64,000 nucleotides of DNA, from the NCBI GenBank assembly GCA_024640085.1, contig JAHEFR010000001.1, positions 265,952-329,951 on the forward strand, given 5' to 3'. Each line of letters begins with the position of its first letter. Position 1 is the stretch's first letter. Below are positions 35,031 to 44,026 of this stretch, piece by piece. Made by a program: the position numbers and the translations under genes. The stretch is from Gammaproteobacteria bacterium (GTDB taxonomy: Bacteria; Pseudomonadota; Gammaproteobacteria; Steroidobacterales; XN24). The notes under the pieces are model-generated. The model was not told where the DNA came from. It did not search any database and saw nothing but the letters and a program-made list of their open reading frames with translations.

Positions 35031-35073
35031 TTTATACGGAGTCGGGCAGGACTCCCGCATTGATCTGGATCAA
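35031..35073 (-). promoter_or_regulatory. FNR/Anr-type class II promoter of the CBS gene
   Basis: TTGATCTGGATCAA (35060-35073) is a perfect TTGAT-N4-ATCAA box. On the minus strand a TATAAA -10 element lies at 35036-35031. The box centre is 33 bp from the -10 centre, within 1 bp of the spacing for activators centred at -41.5. The predicted transcript starts near 35025, about 50 bp before the CBS gene. Confidence 0.75.
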
Positions 35074-35185
35074 TGGGCGCAGGTTCTCGGATTGATACAT
35101 GTCAAGTCCGCTCTGCCGCCCGCCGTCGAGCCGTGTTAATCTGAAGCACTGCGAGAAGATGATGCTCCGCAGCAGGAGGGAGAAG

Positions 35186-35425
35186 GTGGAAGCTGAGCTG
35201 AAGGAGAAGATCGCGGACATCCGCGAGACCTTCGAATTTTTCGATCGGGACAATAACGGGCTCATCGATTTCGACGAATTCCGGTCCCTTCTTCGGACCG
35301 TCAATCCGGACGCCACGATCAGCCAGGCTGCCGAGGGATTTTCCATGACCGACAAGAACAGCGACGGCTACGTCGATATCGACGAGTTCATTGCGTGGTG
35401 GCGGTCGACCTGGTGGGAGTACTGA
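35186..35425 (+). CDS. small EF-hand (calmodulin-like) protein
   Basis: 79 aa. GTG 35186 is preferred because AGGAGG ends 6 nt upstream; ATGs at 35159 and 35162 are in frame but poorly served. Two canonical EF-hand loops follow: DRDNNGLIDFDE and DKNSDGYVDIDE, each with Asp/Asn at positions 1, 3, 5, Gly at 6, Ile/Val at 8 and Glu at 12, so both should bind calcium. No signal peptide, so the protein is probably cytosolic. The C-terminus FIAWWRSTWWEY carries four Trp, which is unusual and may be a partner-binding patch. It is convergent with the EF-G-like gene. Confidence 0.88.
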   Translation: MEAELKEKIADIRETFEFFDRDNNGLIDFDEFRSLLRTVNPDATISQAAEGFSMTDKNSDGYVDIDEFIAWWRSTWWEY

Positions 35426-35430
35426 TCCCT

Positions 35431-37479
35431 CTAATCCTCCTGGGGCGACTCGTATCGGGCCACCAGTTCCTGTTGTACGTTCGGCGGAACAGGCTCGTAC
35501 CGGCTGAAGTCCATGGTGTAGGTGCCCGCGCCGCCGGTCATTGACTTGAGATGTGACTGGTAGTTCTGCAGCTCCGCCAGCGGCGCTTCGCCATGCACGA
35601 CCACGCGGTCACCCGGCAGCGTAGTATTGCCCAGTATCCGCCCCCGTCTGGATGACAGGTCGCCGGTCACGTTTCCGACCGAATCCGACGGGATGGTGAC
35701 GTCTACGGTCACCATCGGCTCGAGAACGACCGGGCGAGCGTTGGATATCGCTTCCAGGAATGCCCTCTTGCCCGCGGTGACGAATGCCACTTCCTTGGAA
35801 TCCACCGGGTGGTGCTTGCCGTCGTAGACAGTGACCTGGATATCCTGTAGGGGATAGCCGGCGATGGCGCCCATTTCCAGAGCCTGTCTCACGCCTTTCT
35901 CGACTGCCGGGATGAACTGTCCGGGGATGGTGCCACCAACAACCTTGTTCAGGAACTCAAACCCGGACCCGCGCGCCATCCTGTCCACTCGCAGGTAGAC
36001 CTCGCCGAACTGGCCCGCGCCGCCGGTCTGCTTCTTGTGACGATAATGCCCCTCGGCAGAGCTGTTGATGGTCTCTTTGTACGGGATGCTCGGAGGATGG
36101 GTGACCACCTCCGCGTTATAACGGTCCTTCATCCTCTCGAGGATCATGCGCAAGTGGAGGTCGCCCATCCCCAGCACCACGGTCTCGTTCGTGGATGCCC
36201 GGTGTTCGACCGTCAGGCAGGGGTCCTCGGCGCTCAGCTTGCTAAGGGCATCCGAGATCTTCTGCTCGTCACCCCTGCGCGCGGGCTCGATCGCCAGTCC
36301 CATCATCGGTGGCGACATGGCCGCGGGCCTGAGATGGAAGTTATCCTCGTCATGGGAATCATGCAGCACCGAGTCGTACTGGATTTCCTCTACCTTGGTG
36401 ACCGCACAGATGTCACCGGGCCCGGCTGAGGGTATTTCATCCATGTCCTTGCCCTGGAGCCGGAACAGGTGTGAGACCTTGAAGGGTTTGCGGGCGTCTC
36501 CGATATACAACTGGGTGTTCGGCGTCACCGTGCCCTGGTGTATTCGGAACACGCCCATGCGTCCCACGTAGGGGTCGACAACAACCTTGAAGACGTGACC
36601 GATCACGTGACGTTTCGGATCGGCGACAACCTCGGCGGGCCTGGCGTCGTCGCCGTCGCCGCGCAGAAACGGCGGTGGGTTCCCCTCGAGGGGATTCGGC
36701 AATAACTCGATGACGACTTTCAGGAATGCGTCAATGCCCGCGCCGGTACTGGCGGAGACGAAGCATACTGGCATCAGGTGCCCTTCCCGAAGAGCCTTCT
36801 CGAACGCGTCGTGAAGCTGCTCCGGCCCGACGTCGTCGGGAGACTCCAGGTAGGCCTCCATCAGTTCCTCGTCCACTTCGACGACCTGGTCGACGATGCG
36901 TTCATGGGCTTCGGCAATAGAGGAGAAATCGGTGTCGCCACCGTCGGGGGAAAAGAAGCAGTCGTAGACTTTCGTGCCGCCCTCGGCCGGCAGGTTCAGG
37001 GGCAGACAACGGTTGCCGAAGATCTCCTGGACTTCGTTCAGCAGCAGGCCCAGTTTCTCCGGCTCGGTGTCGATCTTGTTAATCACGATCATCCGGCACA
37101 GTCGGCTCTTCTTGGCGGCCTCCATGAGGCGGCGGATCCCGGTCTCGATTCCCGCCTGGGCGCTCAGCACCAGTGCGGCGGTCTCCACGGCGGGCAGGAC
37201 ACTTATGGAGCGGCCGATGAAATCCGGATACCCCGGGGTGTCCACGACCTGGATTTTCGTCCCCTTGTGCTCCATGTGGCACACCGCGGTTTCGAGGCTG
37301 TGTTTGAGTTCGCGCTCCTTGGGATCGAAATCGCAGACGGTGGTGCCGCGCTCGACGGAGCCTGGAGCGTTGATGGCGCCGGTCTTGGCGAGCAGCATTT
37401 CGGCGAGCGATGTCTTGCCCGCCCCGGCCGGTCCGACCAGGGCGATGTTCCTTACAGATTCGATTTTCTTGTCAGTCAC
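35431..37479 (-). CDS. EF-G-like translational GTPase (FusA2 type)
   Basis: 682 aa. G motifs: P-loop GPAGAGKTS near residue 15, DTPGYPDF at the switch II site, INKIDTEPE for guanine specificity and VSASTGAGI. The EF-G domains II-V follow, including GHYRHKKQTGGAGQFGEVYL and a final Tyr/Pro-rich tail. The switch II PGH motif of canonical EF-G is PGY here, as in other EF-G2-type paralogues. This replaces the His important for GTP hydrolysis, so function likely differs from the housekeeping factor. Single gene; convergent with the EF-hand gene (5 bp). Confidence 0.92.
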   Translation of the reverse strand: MTDKKIESVRNIALVGPAGAGKTSLAEMLLAKTGAINAPGSVERGTTVCDFDPKERELKHSLETAVCHMEHKGTKIQVVDTPGYPDFIGRSISVLPAVETAALVLSAQAGIETGIRRLMEAAKKSRLCRMIVINKIDTEPEKLGLLLNEVQEIFGNRCLPLNLPAEGGTKVYDCFFSPDGGDTDFSSIAEAHERIVDQVVEVDEELMEAYLESPDDVGPEQLHDAFEKALREGHLMPVCFVSASTGAGIDAFLKVVIELLPNPLEGNPPPFLRGDGDDARPAEVVADPKRHVIGHVFKVVVDPYVGRMGVFRIHQGTVTPNTQLYIGDARKPFKVSHLFRLQGKDMDEIPSAGPGDICAVTKVEEIQYDSVLHDSHDEDNFHLRPAAMSPPMMGLAIEPARRGDEQKISDALSKLSAEDPCLTVEHRASTNETVVLGMGDLHLRMILERMKDRYNAEVVTHPPSIPYKETINSSAEGHYRHKKQTGGAGQFGEVYLRVDRMARGSGFEFLNKVVGGTIPGQFIPAVEKGVRQALEMGAIAGYPLQDIQVTVYDGKHHPVDSKEVAFVTAGKRAFLEAISNARPVVLEPMVTVDVTIPSDSVGNVTGDLSSRRGRILGNTTLPGDRVVVHGEAPLAELQNYQSHLKSMTGGAGTYTMDFSRYEPVPPNVQQELVARYESPQED

Positions 37480-37573
37480 GATCTCGGGCCCTTTGTATTC
37501 GTGTTGGGGGAAGCCCGTAACGGGTCAATGGGAAAGCATATCATCGTCGGCATTGGTTGAGTGCTCCGCCCGG

Positions 37574-38383
37574 TCATGAGGATTCGTGCATGCGGACCGG
37601 GGTCCCCGGAGGCCAGGACCCGGCGGCGGCCGCGCTGCCCCTGGGCATGGCGATCTCGAGAAGACCGAAGGAGTTGAAGATAGCGACCAGTTCTCCGGAT
37701 GTCGCCTCGTCATAGGCCCGGACCAGCCGCAGAGTGTGGGGCCCGATCGAGACGAGCGCCCGTTGCCATGCTGCTGGCATCGGTCCGGAGATGTTCGTAT
37801 AAACGTTGCCAAACCTGTCCGGCAACAGCACCTCGCCGCTGACACCTTCCGCGTCCCGCCGGGGGCAGGGCAGCGGCGAGGGGACGAGATCCCGAGTCGC
37901 CGGGCCGAGCCCGGAGGGGTCGATGGATCCGGCGGCGAGGCGGGCAGCGACCGGTGCGAATATGTCACGGCCGTGGAAGGTCGTGGAGGTAGCCTCGAGC
38001 TTCAGGGGGCCGGCTTCCACGACCGTGGCGCTCCAGTCATCCAGGTGTCGTGTCAGTTCTCCCGCGAGGCCGTTATCCGGCACGAGAAAGAGGTGTTCAG
38101 GAGATTCCACACAGACGATCCGCCTGTTTGTGCCGACGCCGGGATCCACTACCGCGATGTGTACGGTCCCGGGAGCGAACCACCGATAGCATCTGCCGAT
38201 CCACAGACCACCGATCTCTGCCCTGAACGGCGGAACCTCATGGCTCAGATCGATGACATCGACGTCCCGCGCGGTGCTGGCGATCACACCCTTCATTATC
38301 CCCACGAAGGGGTCAGCCAGGCCGAAGTCGGTGGTCAGCGTAATGACCCCCGCTGGCCTGAATGTGCCATCGAGTCCTTGCAT
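37574..38383 (-). CDS. S-adenosylmethionine hydrolase (DUF62, chlorinase/fluorinase superfamily)
   Basis: 269 aa. It hydrolyses SAM to adenosine and methionine in characterised bacterial members. Family motifs: ITLTTDFGLADPFVGIMKGV at the N-terminus, AVVDPGVGT, PDNGL, TFHGRDIFAPVAARLA with the conserved His, and DRFGNVYTNIS in the C-terminal domain. The large loop that marks the fluorinase is not evident, so hydrolase is the better call. It is the upstream neighbour of the EF-G-like gene on the same strand (94 bp). Confidence 0.88.
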   Translation of the reverse strand: MQGLDGTFRPAGVITLTTDFGLADPFVGIMKGVIASTARDVDVIDLSHEVPPFRAEIGGLWIGRCYRWFAPGTVHIAVVDPGVGTNRRIVCVESPEHLFLVPDNGLAGELTRHLDDWSATVVEAGPLKLEATSTTFHGRDIFAPVAARLAAGSIDPSGLGPATRDLVPSPLPCPRRDAEGVSGEVLLPDRFGNVYTNISGPMPAAWQRALVSIGPHTLRLVRAYDEATSGELVAIFNSFGLLEIAMPRGSAAAAGSWPPGTPVRMHESS

Positions 38384-38602
38384 CGGGAGGGATGATAGGC
38401 GCGGTCCCCGATCGGTGCACAGGTCCGTCGTGGATGTATCGAATAGGAAGATTATATATTCAATAAAAACAATCGATTAACAATTCTATGTAAAGTACTA
38501 TCTAGAACAAGAACAGGACGATACAGGGTTGAAATCCGGATCCTCCGCACCAACGTCGGGTAAGGATGTCAAAACACGTGGGGAAGATTGGATCAAGCAC
38601 TG

Positions 38603-39286
38603 ATGACTGCGAGAACTGTACTGCGAATCGATGTTGTCTCCGACCTGGTGTCCCCCTGGTGCTTCCTGGGGCTGCGGCGGCTGGAGCAGGCGCTGGCGCG
38701 TCTGGACGGCGCCAGCGAGCCGGAGATCAACTGGCGGCCGTTCCAGATCAATCCCGACCTGCCGAAGGGTGGGGTACAAGTGGATACGTACCTCAGGTCG
38801 GTATTTGGGTCTCCGGAAGCCGGCAGAGCCGCCCTTGAGGAGGTGGCAAACGCTGGAGAGCAAGACGGCATCCACTTCGATTTTTCACGTGTGCCCTGCG
38901 TCCCCAATACCATGGATGCTCATCGTTTGATCCTCATGGCGGCCGACGACGGGCGAGCGTGCGCAGTGACGGATCGGCTGTTTCGCGGTTTCTTCGAGGA
39001 AGGACTCGATATCGGGAGCGCGGATGTGCTCGCGGAGCTGGGCGGCGATGTGGGCCTTGACGGAGACTCGGTGCGGCAGTGCCTGGCGGGCGAACGTTAT
39101 CGGAACGCGGTGCGCGTGACCGAGTCGCAGGCCCGCAGTGTCGGTCTCACCGGCGTGCCCAGCTTCATCGTAAACAAGCGACTGGCTGTCACCGGAGTCC
39201 ACGATCCGGATCTTTTGCTGTCGGTGGTGGAGAAAGCCCTGTTCGCCGAGCTGTCAGAGGACCCGGTCCGCGGCCAGCTGCACTAG
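38603..39286 (+). CDS. DsbA family oxidoreductase, FrnE-like
   Basis: 227 aa from ATG 38603 (a TTG at 38588 is the alternative). Thioredoxin-like fold: N-terminal strand and active-site motif DLVSPWCFLG with Ser-Pro-Trp-Cys (Cys 20) in place of Cys-Pro-Trp-Cys, a helical insert, and the cis-Pro loop TGVPSFIVNKRLAVTG. No signal peptide, so it is cytosolic. FrnE and HCCA-isomerase relatives use this frame for disulfide chemistry or glutathione-dependent isomerisation; loss of the first Cys argues against ordinary dithiol oxidation. The 219-bp upstream gap is AT-rich around 38445-38510. Confidence 0.9.
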   Translation: MTARTVLRIDVVSDLVSPWCFLGLRRLEQALARLDGASEPEINWRPFQINPDLPKGGVQVDTYLRSVFGSPEAGRAALEEVANAGEQDGIHFDFSRVPCVPNTMDAHRLILMAADDGRACAVTDRLFRGFFEEGLDIGSADVLAELGGDVGLDGDSVRQCLAGERYRNAVRVTESQARSVGLTGVPSFIVNKRLAVTGVHDPDLLLSVVEKALFAELSEDPVRGQLH

Positions 39287-39316
39287 GGCCCGTCAGCTCT
39301 ATCGGCCGGGTTCGGA

Positions 39317-40564
39317 TCAGGTTCCCACGATAGCGACGACCGCGCCCGTGCAGCAGGTGGCCAGGGTGCCCCCTACGATACTGCGTATGCCCAGTCCCAC
39401 GATCTCAGCGCGTCGCTGTGGCGCCAGCGTGGTCAGCCCGCCGATCATGATGCCGAGACTGCCGAAATTCGCAAATCCGCAGAGCGCATAGGTGAGGATC
39501 AGCCGGGTCTCGGAGGACAGGGCGTCGGCGGGCAGGTTGGCCAGGTCGACGTAGGCGATAAATTCGTTGAGGACGGTCTTCGTGCCCAGCAGGGAGCCGG
39601 CGGTCATGGCCTGGTCCAGCGGGATACCCATCAGCCAGGCCAGCGGAGACATGAGCCACCCGAGGATCCGCTGCAGGCTAAGCGGATCGCCGCCGACCTC
39701 CGGCAGGGTCCCAACGCCAAGGTTGGCGAGTTTGACCAGGGCCACCAGCACCAGCAGCATGGCGAGAATATTCAGGTACAGTCGCAGCCCGCTCTGGGTG
39801 CCCTGAGTGACCGCATCCATGGTGCTTTCGTAACGGGGCGGCCTGATCGAGTCCCCGGCATCCTCCGCATCCCCCGGGACCATGATGCGAGCCATCATCA
39901 CTGCCGCCGGCGCGCTGATCACGGACGCCACGAGAAGATGACCCGCGGCTCCGTCGACGACACCGCCAATGATCGACGCGTAGATGAAAAGCACCGTGCC
40001 CGCGATGGTAGCCATCCCGGAGCACATCAGGACGAACAGTCCGCTACGGCTCATGGTCGCCAGATAGTGGCGCACGAACAGGGGTGCCTCGACCATGCCG
40101 ACGAATATGTTCGCCGCCGTCCCAAGGCCGACAGCGCCGCCGATACCGAAGGGCCGCTCCAGCAGCCGTGAGAATCTCTGAACAACCCAGGGAAGGATCT
40201 TCCAGTGTGTCAGGACGGCTGTCAGCGCACTGACCACGAGCACCAGCGGCAGAACCTGGAAGGCGAGCACGAGGGAGGTGGAGCCCTGGGTGGCCTCGAA
40301 CGGCGCGGCCCCGCCGCCGAGGTAGCCGAACACGAACGTGCTGCCGGCCTCGGTGGCCGTCTGCAGCCCGCGTACCAGGTAATTCATGGAGTTGACCAGT
40401 CTGCGGGCCGGTTCCACGCCCAGCAGCACAAGAGCCAGGAGCAGTTGGAGCCCCAGCCCGACGAGCACCTCCCGCACCGGCAGTCGGTGCCGATCTTCGC
40501 TTAGCAGCCAGGCCAGGACGCAGAAGGCCAGCAAGCCGGCGCAGGCCTGTGTCGCCATCATCAT
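39317..40564 (-). CDS. nupC: CNT (NupC) family nucleoside transporter
   Basis: 415 aa polytopic protein. CNT signature residues are present: GMVEAPLFVRHYLATMSRSG in TM4-5, and GTKTVLNEFIAYVDL near residue 320, followed by LTYALCGFANFGSLGIMIGG. These proteins import nucleosides with Na+ or H+. It is the last gene of the minus-strand hyp run, 72 bp after hypE, so it could be co-transcribed with it or have its own promoter. An association with hydrogenase maturation has no obvious meaning. Confidence 0.94.
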   Translation of the reverse strand: MMMATQACAGLLAFCVLAWLLSEDRHRLPVREVLVGLGLQLLLALVLLGVEPARRLVNSMNYLVRGLQTATEAGSTFVFGYLGGGAAPFEATQGSTSLVLAFQVLPLVLVVSALTAVLTHWKILPWVVQRFSRLLERPFGIGGAVGLGTAANIFVGMVEAPLFVRHYLATMSRSGLFVLMCSGMATIAGTVLFIYASIIGGVVDGAAGHLLVASVISAPAAVMMARIMVPGDAEDAGDSIRPPRYESTMDAVTQGTQSGLRLYLNILAMLLVLVALVKLANLGVGTLPEVGGDPLSLQRILGWLMSPLAWLMGIPLDQAMTAGSLLGTKTVLNEFIAYVDLANLPADALSSETRLILTYALCGFANFGSLGIMIGGLTTLAPQRRAEIVGLGIRSIVGGTLATCCTGAVVAIVGT

Positions 40565-40636
40565 TCGCGGGTGCCCCCCGATAGACAGTGATTACGGAGC
40601 ATAACAATCGGTGGGCGGAGGCGGGACCTGTGCCTG

Positions 40637-41644
40637 CTAGCAGATACGGGGCAGCGGATCGTCCTCCAGCTCCTCGAGGATCCGTTCGCCACCGATATCG
40701 GTCACCATGGTGACCGCATGCCGGCCTTCGGCCACTTCGCCGATGTCGACCGCCTCGCTACCCTCCGCCAGTGATCTCCATGCCTCGAGGATGTGTCCGG
40801 AAGCGGCGGGATCCGCCACTGCAACCACGCGTCCCTCGCAGGCCAGGTAGAGCGGGTCATATCCCAGCATGTCGCAGACGGACTGTACCGGGTCCCTGAT
40901 CGGTATCGACGGCCCCTGAAGGCGCACCGCGAGTCCGGTGCTCTTATGGATTTCATGGGCGACGGTGGCGAGCCCGCCCCGGGTTGGATCGCGCATGAAC
41001 CGGATACCCTCGAGAGCGCGGACAGCGCGTGTGAGGGGCAGGACGCTGGCGGCGTCCGAGTGCAGGTCACCGCGGAGCCCGAATTGTTCACGGGCCAGCA
41101 TGACCGCGATGCCGTGGTCGCCGACCGGACCGCTGACGATGATCCTGTCGCCCTCCCGGATCCTGTCGAGGCCTAGATCCACGCCAACCGGCCTGATGCC
41201 GATGCCGGTGGTCGCCAGGTAGATGCCGCCGCCTTCGCCGCGCCGGACCACCTTGGTATCGCCCGCGACTACACGCACACCGGCAGCGGCGGCAGAAGCG
41301 CCGAGTGCGCCGATCGCCCGGTCTAGCAGGGCGACCTCGAGGCCTTCCTCGATAAAGCAGTTCAGGGTGAAGTACTTCGGATCGGCGCCGGCGACGGCCA
41401 GGTCGTTGATCGTGCCATGGGCGGCGAGGGAGCCGATGTTGCCGCCGGGGAATTCCAGGGGCTGGACGGTAAACCCGTCGGTGGACACCATGACGTCTCC
41501 CTCGGGAAGTGGCGGCAGGGTCGCAGCGTCGGTGCGTGTGTCAAGATCCGGATTCGCCAGGTGCCGGGCGAATAGTTCCTGGATCAGTTCCTGCATGAAC
41601 CGGCCACCGTTTCCGTGGGCCAGAGCGATGTGAGTGTCCTGCAT
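40637..41644 (-). CDS. hypE: hydrogenase maturation factor HypE
   Basis: 335 aa. Dehydrates the thiocarboxamide on its own C-terminal Cys to thiocyanate, the cyanide donor for the NiFe centre. It begins MQDTHIALAHGNGGRFMQEL and has the AIR-synthase-type ATP fold (VAGDTKVVRRGEGGGIYLAT; MRDPTRGGLATVAHEI). The required C-terminal Cys is the very last residue (LPRIC). Fifth gene in the order hypC-hypB-hypD-hypF-hypE, 12 bp after hypF. Confidence 0.97.
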   Translation of the reverse strand: MQDTHIALAHGNGGRFMQELIQELFARHLANPDLDTRTDAATLPPLPEGDVMVSTDGFTVQPLEFPGGNIGSLAAHGTINDLAVAGADPKYFTLNCFIEEGLEVALLDRAIGALGASAAAAGVRVVAGDTKVVRRGEGGGIYLATTGIGIRPVGVDLGLDRIREGDRIIVSGPVGDHGIAVMLAREQFGLRGDLHSDAASVLPLTRAVRALEGIRFMRDPTRGGLATVAHEIHKSTGLAVRLQGPSIPIRDPVQSVCDMLGYDPLYLACEGRVVAVADPAASGHILEAWRSLAEGSEAVDIGEVAEGRHAVTMVTDIGGERILEELEDDPLPRIC

Positions 41645-41656
41645 TGCGGGCTCCTC

Positions 41657-43960
41657 TCAATCCGGCGAAGGCCGGCGCTTATGCCCGGCCGCCATCTCGC
41701 TGGCCGCGTATTCTACGACCTGACCGGCGCACAGGCCTCCGTCATTTACCGGAAGCTGCCCATCCATATCCACGCGGATGCCATGACGCTGGAGTCCGGC
41801 GATGGCACGGTCCGCCAACACGCGGTTCTGGAACACGCCCCCGGTCAGACTGACTCTGCTGGCCCTGGTCTCGCCGCAGACCGCCAGAGCCTGTTCCACG
41901 AGCGCGCCTGCAAGGCTGTTGTGGAACAATGCGGCACGCTCCCCAATAGGCACTGTCAGGTCACGGAGGGGTCCGACCAGTGGCGCCCAGTCGCTGATCC
42001 ACTGGTCGCCCCGCTTCTCAAGCGGCAAGGCCACGGTCCGGTCGCAACGGGGATCGACCAGCGCCTCTATCTCCATGGGACCCTGGCCTTCGAAGCTGGC
42101 CACGTCTACGAGCCCGGTCAGTGATGCCGCGGCATCGAACAGGCGTCCGACGGCTGTGGTGGTGGGCGTATTGATCCCCCGCTTCCAGGCTTCCCGCGCA
42201 AGTCTCCAGTCTGTATCGCCGCGCAGCTGCCAGTCGACGCCGGTTTCCCAGCAGATGGCGGCGGCGCTGCGCCAGGGCTCGCGGCCCGCCCGGTCCCCGC
42301 CCGGGAGACGGAATGCCCGCATGTGCCCGACCCTGCGCCACTGACCGGGGCGACCGGCCAGCGTCTCTCCGCCCCAGAGGGTTCCGTCGGGACCGTAGCC
42401 GACCCCGTCCCAGGCAAAGACGATGCCGGTTTCGTGGGCGGTCCATTCCCGCGCGGTCGCCGAGGCATGGGCAAAGTGATGGTGCACCTGGACCATCGGC
42501 AGTCCGCTGTTTCGGGCCCAGCGGGTGGTGGCGTAATCGGGATGGGCGTCAGCGATCACCAGCCGGGCTCCGACCTTGTACAGTTCCTGAAGGTCGGCGA
42601 CGACCTGTTCAAAGATCGCGACGCTCCTCGCCGTACCCATGTCGCCGATGTGCGGCGACATGACCAAGCGGTCCTCCCAGGCAAGGGCGACGGTGTTCTT
42701 CATGTGGCCGCCCACCGCCAGGACCGGTTCCGGCAGGGCCGTGGCGAGCGTCAGTTCCACCGGTGCGGCACCTCGCCCGAGCCGCAGGGGGCGCAACCGG
42801 CCGGCGATGGGTCGGAACACGGAGTCGTCTGCCGGCCTGACGATGGGACGGTTGTGATGGAGGTAAGCATCCACGACGCGGTATATCCGATCTTCCACCT
42901 CCGTGGCGTCGGTCAGGACCGGTTCTCCACTGATGTTGCCCGAGGTCGCCACCAGCGGGCCGCCGAACCCGGCGGTCAACAGGTGATGGAGCGGGCTGTA
43001 GGGAAGCATCACACCGATCTCGCCCAGCCCCGGGGCTACCAGGGACGAGATGTCCCCGGTCGGGTTCTTGCGCATCAGGACGATGGGCCGGCCAGGAGAA
43101 CACAGCAGTTCGATCTCTGGTGGTTCGATCGTTACTTCGTACCTGAGCGCATCCAGACCGTCTTCGCCCGCCAGCGGGAACATGACCGCCAGGGGCTTGT
43201 CCGGACGCGGCTTGGCGACCCGCAGCCGCTGGATCGGTTCGTCAGCCCGCGCGTCGCACATCAGGTGATATCCACCCACGCCCTTGACGGCGATGACCTT
43301 TCCATTGCGCAGGGATTCGATACACGCAGCCAGTGCGGCTTCGTTGCCGTGCACCTGCCTGTGGGGGTCGCGGAAAGACAATGCAGGGCCGCAGTCGGGG
43401 CAGGCCACGGGTTCGGCATGGAACCTGCGGTCCATCGGATCCTCGTATTCCCGCCGGCACGACTCGCACAGGGGGAAGCCGGCCATGGTTGTGTTGGGCC
43501 GGTCGTAGGGCATGGAGCGGATCAGCGTGTAGCGCGGCCCGCACTGTGTGCAGTTGATGAAAGGATATCGATAGCGCCGGTCCGCAGGATCCGAGAGTTC
43601 CCTGACACAGTCGTCGCAGGTGAAATAGTCCGGTGGGACGTGGATCCGTGCCTTGCTGTCGGGGGCGCTGTCGATGATCCGGAAATCGTCCGATGGGGCG
43701 TCGCCGCTTTCGACAACGGTATCCAAAACCGGACGGGATAGCGGCGGAGCCCGTTCCACCAGCGCTTCCTCGAAGCGGTCCAGCGCGGGCGTCGTACCCT
43801 GGGCCAGGACCTCGACCTCGCCCAGCTGGTTCTGGACCCAGCCGGTGATGCCGAACTCGGCGGCGAGCCGGAATACGAAGGGACGGAAGCCGACTCCCTG
43901 TACGTGACCGGACAGGCGGATCCGCCGGGATACGGGTTGTGCGGCCCCCTCCTCAGTCAT
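41657..43960 (-). CDS. hypF: carbamoyltransferase HypF
   Basis: 767 aa, normal length. Transfers a carbamoyl group from carbamoyl phosphate to HypE. Domains in order: acylphosphatase (GHVQGVGFRPFVFRLA, about 12-100), two zinc-finger units starting with CDDC near residue 115 and continuing CTQCG, CESC, CPDCG, the YrdC-like domain (VKGVGGYHLMCDA, about 200-390), and the Kae1-like carbamoyltransferase part (HHFAHASATAREW, VSLTGGVFQNRVL). All key motifs are present. The 66-bp gap to hypD is unremarkable. Confidence 0.97.
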   Translation of the reverse strand: MTEEGAAQPVSRRIRLSGHVQGVGFRPFVFRLAAEFGITGWVQNQLGEVEVLAQGTTPALDRFEEALVERAPPLSRPVLDTVVESGDAPSDDFRIIDSAPDSKARIHVPPDYFTCDDCVRELSDPADRRYRYPFINCTQCGPRYTLIRSMPYDRPNTTMAGFPLCESCRREYEDPMDRRFHAEPVACPDCGPALSFRDPHRQVHGNEAALAACIESLRNGKVIAVKGVGGYHLMCDARADEPIQRLRVAKPRPDKPLAVMFPLAGEDGLDALRYEVTIEPPEIELLCSPGRPIVLMRKNPTGDISSLVAPGLGEIGVMLPYSPLHHLLTAGFGGPLVATSGNISGEPVLTDATEVEDRIYRVVDAYLHHNRPIVRPADDSVFRPIAGRLRPLRLGRGAAPVELTLATALPEPVLAVGGHMKNTVALAWEDRLVMSPHIGDMGTARSVAIFEQVVADLQELYKVGARLVIADAHPDYATTRWARNSGLPMVQVHHHFAHASATAREWTAHETGIVFAWDGVGYGPDGTLWGGETLAGRPGQWRRVGHMRAFRLPGGDRAGREPWRSAAAICWETGVDWQLRGDTDWRLAREAWKRGINTPTTTAVGRLFDAAASLTGLVDVASFEGQGPMEIEALVDPRCDRTVALPLEKRGDQWISDWAPLVGPLRDLTVPIGERAALFHNSLAGALVEQALAVCGETRASRVSLTGGVFQNRVLADRAIAGLQRHGIRVDMDGQLPVNDGGLCAGQVVEYAASEMAAGHKRRPSPD

Positions 43961-44026
43961 GGGGCCGGATGCCAGCGACGGGATGCGGGGGCTCGGTGTG
44001 CGCTGAGAAGGACGTCTGCCCGGTCC

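Noticed and set aside
42323..43741. 472-codon plus-strand frame opposite hypF
   Set aside because: Shadow of a highly conserved gene with intact domains.
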